Positions 24,542 through 32,405 of a stretch of DNA of 64,000 nt are shown piece by piece. This DNA comes from Chitinophaga arvensicola (GTDB taxonomy: Bacteria; Bacteroidota; Bacteroidia; Chitinophagales; Chitinophagaceae). The notes under the pieces were generated by a model. That model saw only the letters and a program-made list of their open reading frames with translations, was not told where the DNA came from and did not search any database. Within the stretch, counting starts at the first letter, position 1. Each line of letters opens with the position of its first letter. The translations under genes were made by a program, and so were the position numbers. The stretch lies in the NCBI RefSeq assembly GCF_900110835.1, contig NZ_FOJG01000002.1, positions 682,001 through 746,000 of the forward strand. The letters run 5' to 3'.

Positions 24542-26029
24542 TTATATTTTGTTACCATTCTTCCATCTGCCCCATAGCCGCAGCGCTACATCAACTCCAA
24601 AGCTGTAATGGCCTGTTTTCACTTCCTGGAATGGTTTGAAGTACTTACCATCTACGATTATCTGGTAGTCGTTGTAAAGCAACGGGCTAAACTGATACGC
24701 CGCCCAAAAACTATACCTGAGCATTCCTGATTCGCATCCGATTTCCAGCATCCCTTTGTGAATGGTCTGGGGATAACTTATTACAGGGCGGCTTTGGGGA
24801 TCCTCCTGACCAATAGATGCCGTATAAGAGGTTATTTTTTGAATCCCTCCTACGTATCCGATGGCATAAAAATAGTTGCCATCCGGATACCTGTTGGTCA
24901 ATGCCAGCATCACCGGTACTTCATAGGAAGTTGCTTTGATACTGGTGACCTTAAATGAAGTATTTGCCTCATTCTGATAATCGCCCAGGCCCACTTCGAA
25001 AATGTTGTAGCGGGGCTTTAGTGTAAATCCCAGTCCCTTGCTATCGGGGCGGATATGAATATTGGCACCAAAGCCATACCCCATCTTCAGGTCGATGCCT
25101 GAAGAGTTATTCATTCTAAGCGAACCAGCACCCAGGTTGCCGCCCAAACTAACAGCAATCAGGTAATCCCGATCCCGCCGTTCATTTCTCCTTTCAAGTC
25201 TGCTAAGTTTGTCTATGCGGTCTTTTTCCGCCTGTTTTCTTTTATCGTTATTAAGAACATCCAGGGCGAGTTGTTCGCAGGGAGTGCGCTGCTGTCCTTC
25301 CTCTATAAGATTAAAGTACTTACATTCGTATCTGCCTGCTACCCTCGCCAGTTTATTCCGGATCTCCATCATATCGAGTACAGAGAAGGATCTTTGCTGC
25401 TGATTTTCGGCAGCAACCCCAATCAATATCCCATTTGAGTCTACCACCGGCAAGCCATTACGCGCCAGGGCAAAGTCCTGTCTGTCCAGCATAAAGCCAT
25501 ATTGCTTTGAACCATTCGCTTTCACTTCCGGTTTACTGATTTTATGTTTGCTCAGAAATGCGTAAAAGTTATTGAGTTCATCATTACGGTCATCATAAAT
25601 CTTATATCCATCTGTTACTTTGGGATTAATGGCAGCAAAGAAAGGTTTTGCGATCTGATGACGTGTAGCTGCTGCATACAGTGCAATTACGTATTCGCCT
25701 ATCTCAATATGGTTATTCCGCTCGACGCCTATGCCTTTGGCGCTGTTATCTTTTTTCGTTGCGCTTTTTTCGGTACTGAATAATACATTGACTTCTTTCT
25801 TTAAGCTATTCCGCTGTTTTTTGGAATAGATCAGGATGAAATACAAGGTATCACTTGTTTCTTTATTACTTCCTACTACGAGGCCATATTTTGGATCCTC
25901 TTTATTGGTGCCGGCAGTCCCGGTAACCTTAACAATATTATCCTGCAGGGTTCTGCTCACTTTAGTTTGCGCGGCAACAGCCGTGGTTAAAAGGAAGAAA
26001 AAGCTAACTGCTACACCACTTTTCATCAT
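24542..26029 (-). CDS. Inactive trypsin-like domain fused to an outer-membrane beta-barrel
   Basis: 495 residues with a signal peptide (TTAVAAQ21). Residues about 23-230 follow the double-barrel serine-protease pattern, ending in FALARNGLPVVDSNGILIGV (186-205), which aligns with the GHSGGPV active-site loop of the neighbouring protease; Asn191 takes the place of the catalytic Ser. Next comes a Cys-containing linker, a highly charged helical stretch (about 255-288, RLERRNERRDRD), and a C-terminal part (about 289-495) with alternating beta-strands typical of PorT-like or OMP_b-brl outer-membrane barrels. So a pseudo-protease faces the periplasm or surface, anchored in the outer membrane. Last gene of a four-gene operon, one base after the active protease. 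The assignment of the first domain is inferred from position and loop similarity. Confidence 0.75.
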   Translation of the reverse strand: MMKSGVAVSFFFLLTTAVAAQTKVSRTLQDNIVKVTGTAGTNKEDPKYGLVVGSNKETSDTLYFILIYSKKQRNSLKKEVNVLFSTEKSATKKDNSAKGIGVERNNHIEIGEYVIALYAAATRHQIAKPFFAAINPKVTDGYKIYDDRNDELNNFYAFLSKHKISKPEVKANGSKQYGFMLDRQDFALARNGLPVVDSNGILIGVAAENQQQRSFSVLDMMEIRNKLARVAGRYECKYFNLIEEGQQRTPCEQLALDVLNNDKRKQAEKDRIDKLSRLERRNERRDRDYLIAVSLGGNLGAGSLRMNNSSGIDLKMGYGFGANIHIRPDSKGLGFTLKPRYNIFEVGLGDYQNEANTSFKVTSIKATSYEVPVMLALTNRYPDGNYFYAIGYVGGIQKITSYTASIGQEDPQSRPVISYPQTIHKGMLEIGCESGMLRYSFWAAYQFSPLLYNDYQIIVDGKYFKPFQEVKTGHYSFGVDVALRLWGRWKNGNKI

Positions 26030-26030
26030 A

Positions 26031-26678
26031 TCAATATTGTTTTAATTGCCAGTGACTATTGAATTTATCCTGTATGAGCATCCGGATCCGCTCGATCTGC
26101 ATGAGTATTGCCGGATAGCCACCCTCTAAAACGACTCCAATGATACAATTGGTAGCAGCATTGAACACCGGGCCACCTGAATGTCCTCCGCTAAGCCCCC
26201 TCAGGTAAACCTGGTACCTGTATTTCTCATCATTGGCACATTTAAAGGAGGCATTAAAATCCAACGGGAGCGTATCTTTCGCTCCAAAAGTCTCGATATA
26301 GAACAGGTCTGCATTAAAATCCGGACGCTCCTCAATGGAAAGCGGCGTAAAATTGAACGCTGGCTGATAAGCCGCCAATAGTGCCACATCATCATCTCCT
26401 TCGCCGGTATACACCACCTGGCCGCCAATGATATCCTTTTCGTTTCCGCCGAAATCGAGCGGTATATGGTTTTTATCTTTTACTGTCTCTGTTACATGCC
26501 GTGCCGTAACAATATAGATAGAGTCGCCTGTTTTACCCACTACAAAACCATTTCCATTTGCTTCTTCCGTGACGATGCGGACCAACATAGGCCTCAATGA
26601 AATAGCAGATTCCTTTCTTTGTGCCACCGCCAGAGAAACCAATAGTAATAAAGAAGGTAAACAGTAAAGTATCCTCAT
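26031..26678 (-). CDS. Exported trypsin-like serine protease
   Basis: 215 residues with a signal peptide (SLAVAQ20). The catalytic triad is visible: His61 in VTARHV, Asp97 in GDDDVALLA and Ser167 in GHSGGPV. No PDZ domain follows, so this is a minimal trypsin-like peptidase and not a HtrA/DegP protease. Its stop is one base before the pseudo-protease/barrel gene and its start overlaps the two-TM gene by four bases, so all are translated together. A plausible role is cutting or activating a partner in the periplasm; no substrate can be named. Confidence 0.88.
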   Translation of the reverse strand: MRILYCLPSLLLLVSLAVAQRKESAISLRPMLVRIVTEEANGNGFVVGKTGDSIYIVTARHVTETVKDKNHIPLDFGGNEKDIIGGQVVYTGEGDDDVALLAAYQPAFNFTPLSIEERPDFNADLFYIETFGAKDTLPLDFNASFKCANDEKYRYQVYLRGLSGGHSGGPVFNAATNCIIGVVLEGGYPAILMQIERIRMLIQDKFNSHWQLKQY

Positions 26679-27835
26679 AACGCCTTCCGTTGTCTGAAAA
26701 ACAATGCTAAAATCAATGGTATAGCACCTGCAAGTACCGCCCCCAGGTAGGGTGCCCCTTCATTCCATACTTTCAACTGCGTTGGCATCCGGTTATCGCC
26801 TTTACCATCTTGTCCGTGACCACAAACAATCTCCGTTGCTTCTCCCTCCATGTGTACGAATAATCCTTCGCTATTATTCTTCAGGGATAATTCAACCGGA
26901 TTTTTAAATACCAGTTTTACCTCATCCTTTGTATTTAATTGAATGGGAGGATCATTTATTTCGGGTAACAACAACTTGCCAGATATAATAGACGACACCA
27001 CAGGCTCACCGGCATTCCTGGCCATATGAAATACCGGATGACTGGTAAAAAAAATTTGTTCTGCATACCAATCTTCAGGATCACTTAATGATAACCGGTA
27101 CCATTTAAGATCTGTCAATGATTTTTCGAAACTTAGTTTCTGCAGGGTAATGCCATCTCCCACCGGATTCGTATCATGGCTGTGAACAATGTTCTTCTCT
27201 TTGAATTCGAGACTAAAGCCAAAAACTGAATCCAACGGGTTACCCTGCCCCCTGGCCACCCAAATGGACAACGACTTTGGGTCGTCTCTGTATACTGCCA
27301 ATTTGCTGTTATCAGGGAAACGGATATACTTAAGATAAATGGGATTGGGTGTATCACTCCGGCATAACATCATGGACACGGTACCCGGATACGTATGCGA
27401 ACCAGTATTTTCTGTGACATGTGCCGGCGGTATGTAAAGACGGGCCGTATCATTGGAAACCATATTCAGATGAATTATTTCTGCGGATGCATGATTTCGG
27501 GCACTGGTTTCCCAACTTACACCCGCCACCTGCAAATCAGCCACCAACCTGGTATGTGGAACCTTCAAAAGTGCATACCAGCCCATCCCCATGAATACAG
27601 GAATCAGCCAGTTGATCAGGTATCCCAGGTTAATAGAAAATAACTCATCTATGTCCTGGATATCTTTCCGGCTTTTAAGATAGGTGCTATCGAAGGGGCC
27701 CTTATCCCAGTAGATCCTGTTAGCCCTCCTGATAGCCCTGTTATGCCTGAAAAACAGAATAAAAGCAGTAAAAAAACTTCCGCAAACACTGTTTTTCCTG
27801 GCCATATTTGCCTTCCAACTTCTGCGTACTGGCAT
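26675..27835 (-). CDS. Two-TM envelope protein with a large extracytoplasmic domain
   Basis: 386 residues. A basic N-terminal cytoplasmic part (about 1-70), one TM helix (about 71-91), a 270-residue domain rich in beta-strands, and a second TM helix close to the C-terminus (about 363-380) followed by RQRKAL. Hence both ends lie in the cytoplasm and the big loop in the periplasm. No known family was recognised. An internal ATG at codon 11 (27805) is an alternative start. It overlaps the protease gene by four bases, which suggests that the protein is a membrane anchor or sensor for that protease. Confidence 0.75.
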   Translation of the reverse strand: MPVRRSWKANMARKNSVCGSFFTAFILFFRHNRAIRRANRIYWDKGPFDSTYLKSRKDIQDIDELFSINLGYLINWLIPVFMGMGWYALLKVPHTRLVADLQVAGVSWETSARNHASAEIIHLNMVSNDTARLYIPPAHVTENTGSHTYPGTVSMMLCRSDTPNPIYLKYIRFPDNSKLAVYRDDPKSLSIWVARGQGNPLDSVFGFSLEFKEKNIVHSHDTNPVGDGITLQKLSFEKSLTDLKWYRLSLSDPEDWYAEQIFFTSHPVFHMARNAGEPVVSSIISGKLLLPEINDPPIQLNTKDEVKLVFKNPVELSLKNNSEGLFVHMEGEATEIVCGHGQDGKGDNRMPTQLKVWNEGAPYLGAVLAGAIPLILALFFRQRKAL

Positions 27836-27857
27836 TTTTTTTCTCCTGGAATATCCG

Positions 27858-28619
27858 TTAATGAATAATTAAAATCTTAAACGTTTTCATTGACAACGGC
27901 GCACTTCTTCCTTTCACCTGGAACTGCATATCAACACATATCTCCTCCCCGGTATCCACTTCGCTTCCTATTTCCAGTGGTATGTTAATGCCCTCGTGCT
28001 GCGGAAAAAAATCATTGACTACCTTCCAGTTTCCATACCCTTCACAAACACCATTTCTGGCTTTGGCATATCTCCACATCACTTTCTCCACATCTTCTGC
28101 GGCCACAATTGTTACGGAAATATCGCCCTGCTTTCCGGGATCAATGTTTACCGGGATAAACAGTTCAGGCGATTCCGGATCTCCTACATAGCCATAAATA
28201 CCCAGATTAGATGCATAGATGTGCTGGGGTTGTAAGACCGACTTAACCGGAACCACTTTGCGCTCATTCCGGTTCACGATCAGATCCAGATGATAGTTGA
28301 TATCGAGCCCATAACTTTCCCCTATGATACCAATGCGATCGTATTTTATTTTAGCAGGAAACTGAAATACCAGGTTGGCATTATCTGCAAGTTCGTAGGA
28401 AAAGTCGCCCCTCAATACAGCCACCAATTTAAACCGTTCCCCTACAAAGTCTGGATTAAACAGGCCTTCATAACGTTCATCCTTTGAACGAAACTGATAG
28501 CCTGAATTTCCGGTTACACGACGATCGTATACCCACTTGCTGTAATCACGCTGTGCAACTACGTGAAGGATTATACTCATACACATTAATAACTGCAAGA
28601 AAAATTTTCCGGAAGACAT
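27858..28619 (-). CDS. Secreted protein of unknown function, first gene of the trypsin operon
   Basis: The frame is open from 28691, but the ATG at 28619 gives a canonical signal peptide (MSSGKFFLQLLMCMSIILHV-VAQ); ATG at 28640 is also possible. The mature part of about 230 residues is predicted to be mostly beta, with Cys in GVCEGYGNW and EEICVDMQF, and resembles no family I know. It precedes the two-TM gene by 22 bases. With the three genes downstream it forms an envelope module; it might be a substrate, an inhibitor or a surface ligand of the protease. Confidence 0.7.
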   Translation of the reverse strand: MSSGKFFLQLLMCMSIILHVVAQRDYSKWVYDRRVTGNSGYQFRSKDERYEGLFNPDFVGERFKLVAVLRGDFSYELADNANLVFQFPAKIKYDRIGIIGESYGLDINYHLDLIVNRNERKVVPVKSVLQPQHIYASNLGIYGYVGDPESPELFIPVNIDPGKQGDISVTIVAAEDVEKVMWRYAKARNGVCEGYGNWKVVNDFFPQHEGINIPLEIGSEVDTGEEICVDMQFQVKGRSAPLSMKTFKILIIH

Positions 28620-28878
28620 ATCATTCAAATTATTAAGCATGACAGGTAACATGGGTTTATGCCGTATCTCTGTAAAGAAGACATACGACAACCTGAACAG
28701 CCACTTTTAAGGCGTTCAACAAAACTTAACAACCACTCACCTGAATATTCATTTTAAACAAATAATGGGATCAAAAAATATAGGTCAATCATGTGGAAAA
28801 TGGGTAAAATATAGGGGCAATTGGGTTTAACTTCCCTTCCCTGAAAATGTCTCCGGTTATGCTGCAGTTAGCAGATGC
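28620..28878. other. Intergenic region upstream of the trypsin operon
   Basis: AT-rich DNA without a convincing gene. It should hold the promoter of the four-gene operon on the minus strand. I see no clear TAnnTTTG box and no strong inverted repeat. Together with the doubtful small gene at 28879-29088 it makes the largest gene-poor stretch in this part of the window. Confidence 0.5.
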
Positions 28879-29088
28879 TCATAAAATATATAGTCGGGTA
28901 TTGATACATCCATAGACATTCTTTTTATCTTTAATAAGTATATAAAAAAGCATTCCCTGCAATTCCACACTATATAATACACTCCCTTCCTTATAAGGTA
29001 CCATTCGCTTACTAAAAAAATTTATTCCCCCTGCAGGTAAAATGACCACTGCAACCTGTCCCGGATATTTCAACAAACTTCTCTTCAC
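28879..29088 (-). CDS. Possible 69-residue protein of unknown function
   Basis: A minus-strand frame that starts MKRSLLKYPGQVAV and ends NTRLYIL. The composition is protein-like, with a hydrophobic segment (VELQGMLFYILI) in the second half, but codons are more AT-rich than in the neighbours. No family was recognised. It lies divergent from the TetR gene and could be a remnant of a larger gene. It is listed only as a possibility. Confidence 0.3.
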   Translation of the reverse strand: MKRSLLKYPGQVAVVILPAGGINFFSKRMVPYKEGSVLYSVELQGMLFYILIKDKKNVYGCINTRLYIL

Positions 29089-29127
29089 AAACGCTTAACA
29101 TCTTTTTTTGCAAAACATTTTGCCAGT

Positions 29128-29147
29128 AAGTAAATGTTCATTTACTT
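29128..29147. promoter_or_regulatory. TetR-type palindromic operator
   Basis: AAGTAAATG-TT-CATTTACTT, a perfect palindrome with 9-bp arms, lies 38 bases before the TetR start at 29186. It overlaps a TACTTTG promoter-like box (29143-29149). Its symmetry and location are those expected of an autoregulatory TetR operator. It would fall inside the coding sequence if translation began at the upstream ATG at 29108, which supports the later start. Confidence 0.7.
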
Positions 29148-29185
29148 TGTATCAGCAGGAAGATATCCCCCTTCCGGATGATAAT

Positions 29186-29782
29186 ATGAGACCTAAAGAT
29201 TTAGACAAGGAAGCCGCTATCCGTAACATTGCGTTACAGATTATTTCGGAAGAAGGCCTGGAGAACCTGAGTATGCAGAAGCTGGCTAAAGCGGCGAATG
29301 TATCTCCCCGTACTATTTATATAAAATATGAGAATAAGGAAGACCTTCTGATCAAGCTTTTTATAGAAGAAGTACTGGGCAACTATGAAACCGCCATGCT
29401 TGATGGTTTCAGCGATACAATGGATTTTCAAACCGGTATGAGAAAGCTCTGGCTGAATATCTTCCATTACTTCCGGCAGCACCAACCGGCCTTCCGGCTG
29501 ATGCAGTACGGGAAATCCTCTCCCCTTTTGAACAAAGCGTTCCAGCAACGGAATATCAGAGAAGGACAGTATTTCGCACCAATTCTCCGCTTTTTTGAAT
29601 CGCAGGCAGCTGCCCGTATCATCAAACATTACCCGCATGAAATATACCTGGCATTACTGTTTTCCCCGGTTTTTGAGCTGATGAATGAGTATTTCGATTA
29701 CCAGCAGCGGCCCAAACAAATCATCAGCGAAACTGTAATATTGGAATGCTGCGACAGCGTGATCAAAAGTATTTTATTATAA
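29186..29782 (+). CDS. TetR/AcrR family transcriptional regulator
   Basis: The start MRPKDLDKEAAIR (29186) is chosen since the upstream in-frame ATG would include the operator. About 198 residues. The N-terminal HTH is clear: AIRNIALQIISEEGLENLSM, then AKAANVSPRTIYIKYENKEDLL with the recognition helix. The helical C-terminal domain binds an unknown ligand. The gene is 16 bases before the Tet(X)-like monooxygenase gene, and both are probably repressed from the palindrome upstream and induced by the monooxygenase substrate or a related compound. Confidence 0.93.
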   Translation: MRPKDLDKEAAIRNIALQIISEEGLENLSMQKLAKAANVSPRTIYIKYENKEDLLIKLFIEEVLGNYETAMLDGFSDTMDFQTGMRKLWLNIFHYFRQHQPAFRLMQYGKSSPLLNKAFQQRNIREGQYFAPILRFFESQAAARIIKHYPHEIYLALLFSPVFELMNEYFDYQQRPKQIISETVILECCDSVIKSILL

Positions 29783-29798
29783 CATAATCACTATTAAT

Positions 29799-30974
29799 AT
29801 GCACCTTCTGAACAACAAAAAAATAGCTATCGTGGGCGGTGGCCCGGGTGGACTTACCCTGGCGAGACTGCTACAAATAAGTGGGGCAGATGTACACGTG
29901 TACGAAAGGGATCTCAACAAAGATGTACGTGTACAAGGCGCTACCCTCGACCTTCATGACGACTCCGGGTTGAAAGCATTACGAAAAGCGGGGCTGATGG
30001 AAGCTTTCCAGGCGAATTACCGCCCCGGCGCCGATAAGCTGCGTATCATGGATAAACATGCGCACATCGTGATGGACGAAGACGAGAGAGAAAATGAACC
30101 CGAAAGTGGCGAATATTTCCGTCCGGAAATTGACCGTGGTCCGCTGAGAAAAATTATGCTGGAATCATTGCAACCAGGTACGGTGATATGGGACAGTCAG
30201 TTTGTTACGATGAGCAGCGACGGCGAAGGCTGGCAGCTCGTATTTCAAAACGGCCACACCGCCTATGCCGACATCGTTATTGCCTCAGATGGCGCCAACT
30301 CCAAAATACGGCCATTCCTCACCCCTATCCGTCCGTTCTATTCTGGTGTAACCATGGTAGAAGGGGTGGTATATGATTCCGCTACTGTTGCGCCTACCTT
30401 GCATCAGCTGGTGAATGGCGGCAAAATCTTCGCTATGGGAGATGAAAAAACACTCATTTTCAGCGCCAAAGGAGATGGTAGTCTTGTGTTCTATACCGGC
30501 GTCAAAACCGATGAACACTGGTACCGCGATAACGGCATTGATTTCAGCGATAAAGCGCAGGTACTGGCCTGGTTTAAAGATACCTATGCCGGATGGGATG
30601 CTTCCTGGCTGGAAATATTTGATCAGGGCCTGCCGAAATTTATCGTACGGCCGCAATACTGCATGCCGCTGGATCAGCAATGGGAAGCACAATCCAATCT
30701 TACCATGCTGGGCGATGCCGCACACCTGATGCCTCCCTTTGCCGGTGAAGGTGTAAACATGGCCATGCTCGATGCACTGGAATTAAGTGAATGGCTCACC
30801 AGCGAAACAGTATCAGACCTTCGCAGCGCTATTGCCGGCTATGAGCAGCAGATGCGCACCCGTGCTTCCGCCATTGCAAAAATGACGATGGAACAAACCG
30901 AAGCGCTGCATTCAGCAGGCGCCATCGATCATATGGTCAGTATGTTCCGTCAAAGCGACTCTCCGAATAACTGA
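29799..30974 (+). CDS. Tet(X)-like FAD-dependent monooxygenase
   Basis: 391 residues. The FAD-binding GGGPGG motif lies at about 12-17 with the acidic end of the second strand at VHVYER. The DG motif (ASDGANSKIR) and the GD motif (LGDAAHLMPPFAGEGVN) are intact. The N-terminus KKIAIVGGGPGGLTLARLLQ, the GATLDLH segment, PEIDRGPLRKI and the long GDAAHLMPPFAG segment closely match Tet(X) flavin monooxygenases, recalled by eye. Relatives degrade tetracyclines, but many homologues in Bacteroidota do not. Co-regulation by the TetR gene directly upstream supports a response to a xenobiotic. Its stop overlaps the convergent PEP-mutase-type gene by 25 bases. Confidence 0.88.
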   Translation: MHLLNNKKIAIVGGGPGGLTLARLLQISGADVHVYERDLNKDVRVQGATLDLHDDSGLKALRKAGLMEAFQANYRPGADKLRIMDKHAHIVMDEDERENEPESGEYFRPEIDRGPLRKIMLESLQPGTVIWDSQFVTMSSDGEGWQLVFQNGHTAYADIVIASDGANSKIRPFLTPIRPFYSGVTMVEGVVYDSATVAPTLHQLVNGGKIFAMGDEKTLIFSAKGDGSLVFYTGVKTDEHWYRDNGIDFSDKAQVLAWFKDTYAGWDASWLEIFDQGLPKFIVRPQYCMPLDQQWEAQSNLTMLGDAAHLMPPFAGEGVNMAMLDALELSEWLTSETVSDLRSAIAGYEQQMRTRASAIAKMTMEQTEALHSAGAIDHMVSMFRQSDSPNN

Positions 30975-31789
30975 TTGAGCGCTGCATATGGCTTCGCTGA
31001 TTCAGCATAAGTGAATGTTCCCTGCTGCAGAATTTCTTCCGCTGCCCTGAACATCCCGCCAAAAGCCGCTCTCACCAGGGAAGAGCCCAGGCTCACCCTT
31101 TTCACACCGATATTTTGCAAACCTTCCAGCGAGAAATTGCCGCCGGAAAGTCCCATGACTACGTTCACGGGCCGGGGTGCTACTGCCTTTACCACCGCAG
31201 CTATTTCCTCGTAGGTTTTCAGTCCTGGTGCAAACAATACATCTGCACCTGCATCTGCAAAGGCTTCCAGGCGGCGGATCGTGTCTTTCAGGTCGGGCCT
31301 GCCGTAGATGAGGTTTTCAGCCCTCGCCGTGAGCGTAAAGGGATGTGCTAAACTCTTCGCCGCAGCAACGGCAGCCTTTACTCTTTCCAATGCCAGTTCA
31401 AACGGATAAATCGGATCTCCGGGGCGGCCGGTGGCATCTTCTATAGAGCCGCCGGCGAGTCCTGCTTTGGCTGCCAGCAGAATCGTTTCCGCACAGGTGG
31501 CAGGATCATCGCCATATCCGTTTTCCAGATCAGCAGATACCGGCAAGGGTGTAGCATCCAGGATGTGCTGTACATTCAACAGGGTTTCTTCCCGCGTGAT
31601 AGATGCGTGACCATCCGTTTTTCCGAGAGAAAAGGCCAATCCGGCGCTGGTCGTTGCCAGTGCTTTGTAACCCAGTGCAGCCAGTACCTTGGCGGAACCG
31701 GCATCCCATGGGTTGGCCACTACGAAAATATCCGGTTGCTCATGGAGCGCACGGAAGGCTGCTGCGCGGTTAGCTGATGTTGTGTTCAT
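30950..31789 (-). CDS. Isocitrate lyase/PEP mutase family protein
   Basis: 279 residues, cytoplasmic. The (beta/alpha)8 isocitrate-lyase/PEP-mutase fold shows in NPWDAGSAKVLAALGYKA (about 26-43), the metal-binding segment SADLENGYGDDP, GGSIEDATG, and LTARAEN. The family includes oxaloacetate hydrolases, carboxyphosphonoenolpyruvate mutases and methylisocitrate lyase-like enzymes; the sequence resembles the broadly annotated PEP mutase family group without a clear KKCGH isocitrate lyase motif, so a C-C bond lyase or hydrolase is more likely. Its 3' end overlaps the Tet(X)-like gene. Confidence 0.87.
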   Translation of the reverse strand: MNTTSANRAAAFRALHEQPDIFVVANPWDAGSAKVLAALGYKALATTSAGLAFSLGKTDGHASITREETLLNVQHILDATPLPVSADLENGYGDDPATCAETILLAAKAGLAGGSIEDATGRPGDPIYPFELALERVKAAVAAAKSLAHPFTLTARAENLIYGRPDLKDTIRRLEAFADAGADVLFAPGLKTYEEIAAVVKAVAPRPVNVVMGLSGGNFSLEGLQNIGVKRVSLGSSLVRAAFGGMFRAAEEILQQGTFTYAESAKPYAALNQLFGESL

Positions 31790-31800
31790 ATTAAAAAAGA

Positions 31801-31860
31801 TTTACCAGACATGTGAGATAAAACGGACTAACGGTTGCGGATAAACGGACTTTTACCAGA
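31801..31860. repeat. Nested short direct repeats before the PEP-mutase-type gene
   Basis: TTTACCAGA occurs at 31801-31809 and 31852-31860, and AAACGGAC at 31821-31828 and 31843-31850. The copies lie just upstream of the PEP-mutase-type start codon (31789) and across the stop of the frameshifted gene. They may be regulator sites or the trace of a small duplication. Confidence 0.35.
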
Positions 31861-32280
31861 TTACATCTTCCGTAAAAGGTTGATGAAAGTAATCTGTAAA
31901 AGGTTTTATTTTTTTTGTTGTGAGGGTATTGGTATCGATTTCCCACACTGCGGCGTCTACACTCCAGGGATCGGTTAAACAATGTACTTTCTGTTCCGTG
32001 AGCTGACGCATATCAACCACCACTTTCAGATCAATGTCCGATATCACTCCCTGCTTCCAGATGATCAGTTGCTCCGTCCCCCCATCAACGCCCAGGTATT
32101 GTCACCTGCAATAAGCCCGCACAAAGGATTGCCGTAAAACCAACCCAACGAAAACACCTCCCTCGTATGTTCGTTCAGCAGATATCCCTCTTCATGCACC
32201 CCACCCAGTAAAAGCATTTCGTTCGCTGCATAAAGAACAAAACAATTATTATCCCGTATTCTGCTGTATGCATCTTTCAT
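31853..32280 (-). pseudogene. Frameshifted small protein gene (about 142 codons if restored)
   Basis: The first part (ATG at 32280, MKDAYSRIRDNNCFVLYAAN) stops shortly after DNTWALMGG, where the minus strand has a run of six Gs (32078-32083). Adding one base there joins the frame to a second part (TEQLIIWKQGVISDIDL... ending FTEDVIW at 31853). So the two pieces are one gene broken by a one-base loss in a homopolymer. The restored protein has no signal peptide and no family I can name. It may be a true pseudogene, a slip-strand switch, or a sequencing error in the G run. Confidence 0.65.
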
Positions 32281-32405
32281 ATCCTCACAAAAGTAACATT
32301 CCCATTACTTTTTCTCTCTGCTAAAATAAAAAGCTGACTCGCCCGTCTACACTACAGGCAACCGCTAAAAAAGCCATTGCTCCACCATCATTTAATAAAA
32401 CTTAT

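Noticed and set aside
24542..28619. Intracellular anti-phage defence system built on a trypsin-like protease
   Set aside because: The proteins have signal peptides, membrane helices and a barrel, so they act in the envelope; no nucleic-acid sensor, NTPase or phage-defence gene is nearby.
31791..31982. Minus-strand frame of 63 codons
   Set aside because: It runs out of frame through the second half of the frameshifted gene and would end just before the next gene; the other frame gives a better protein.
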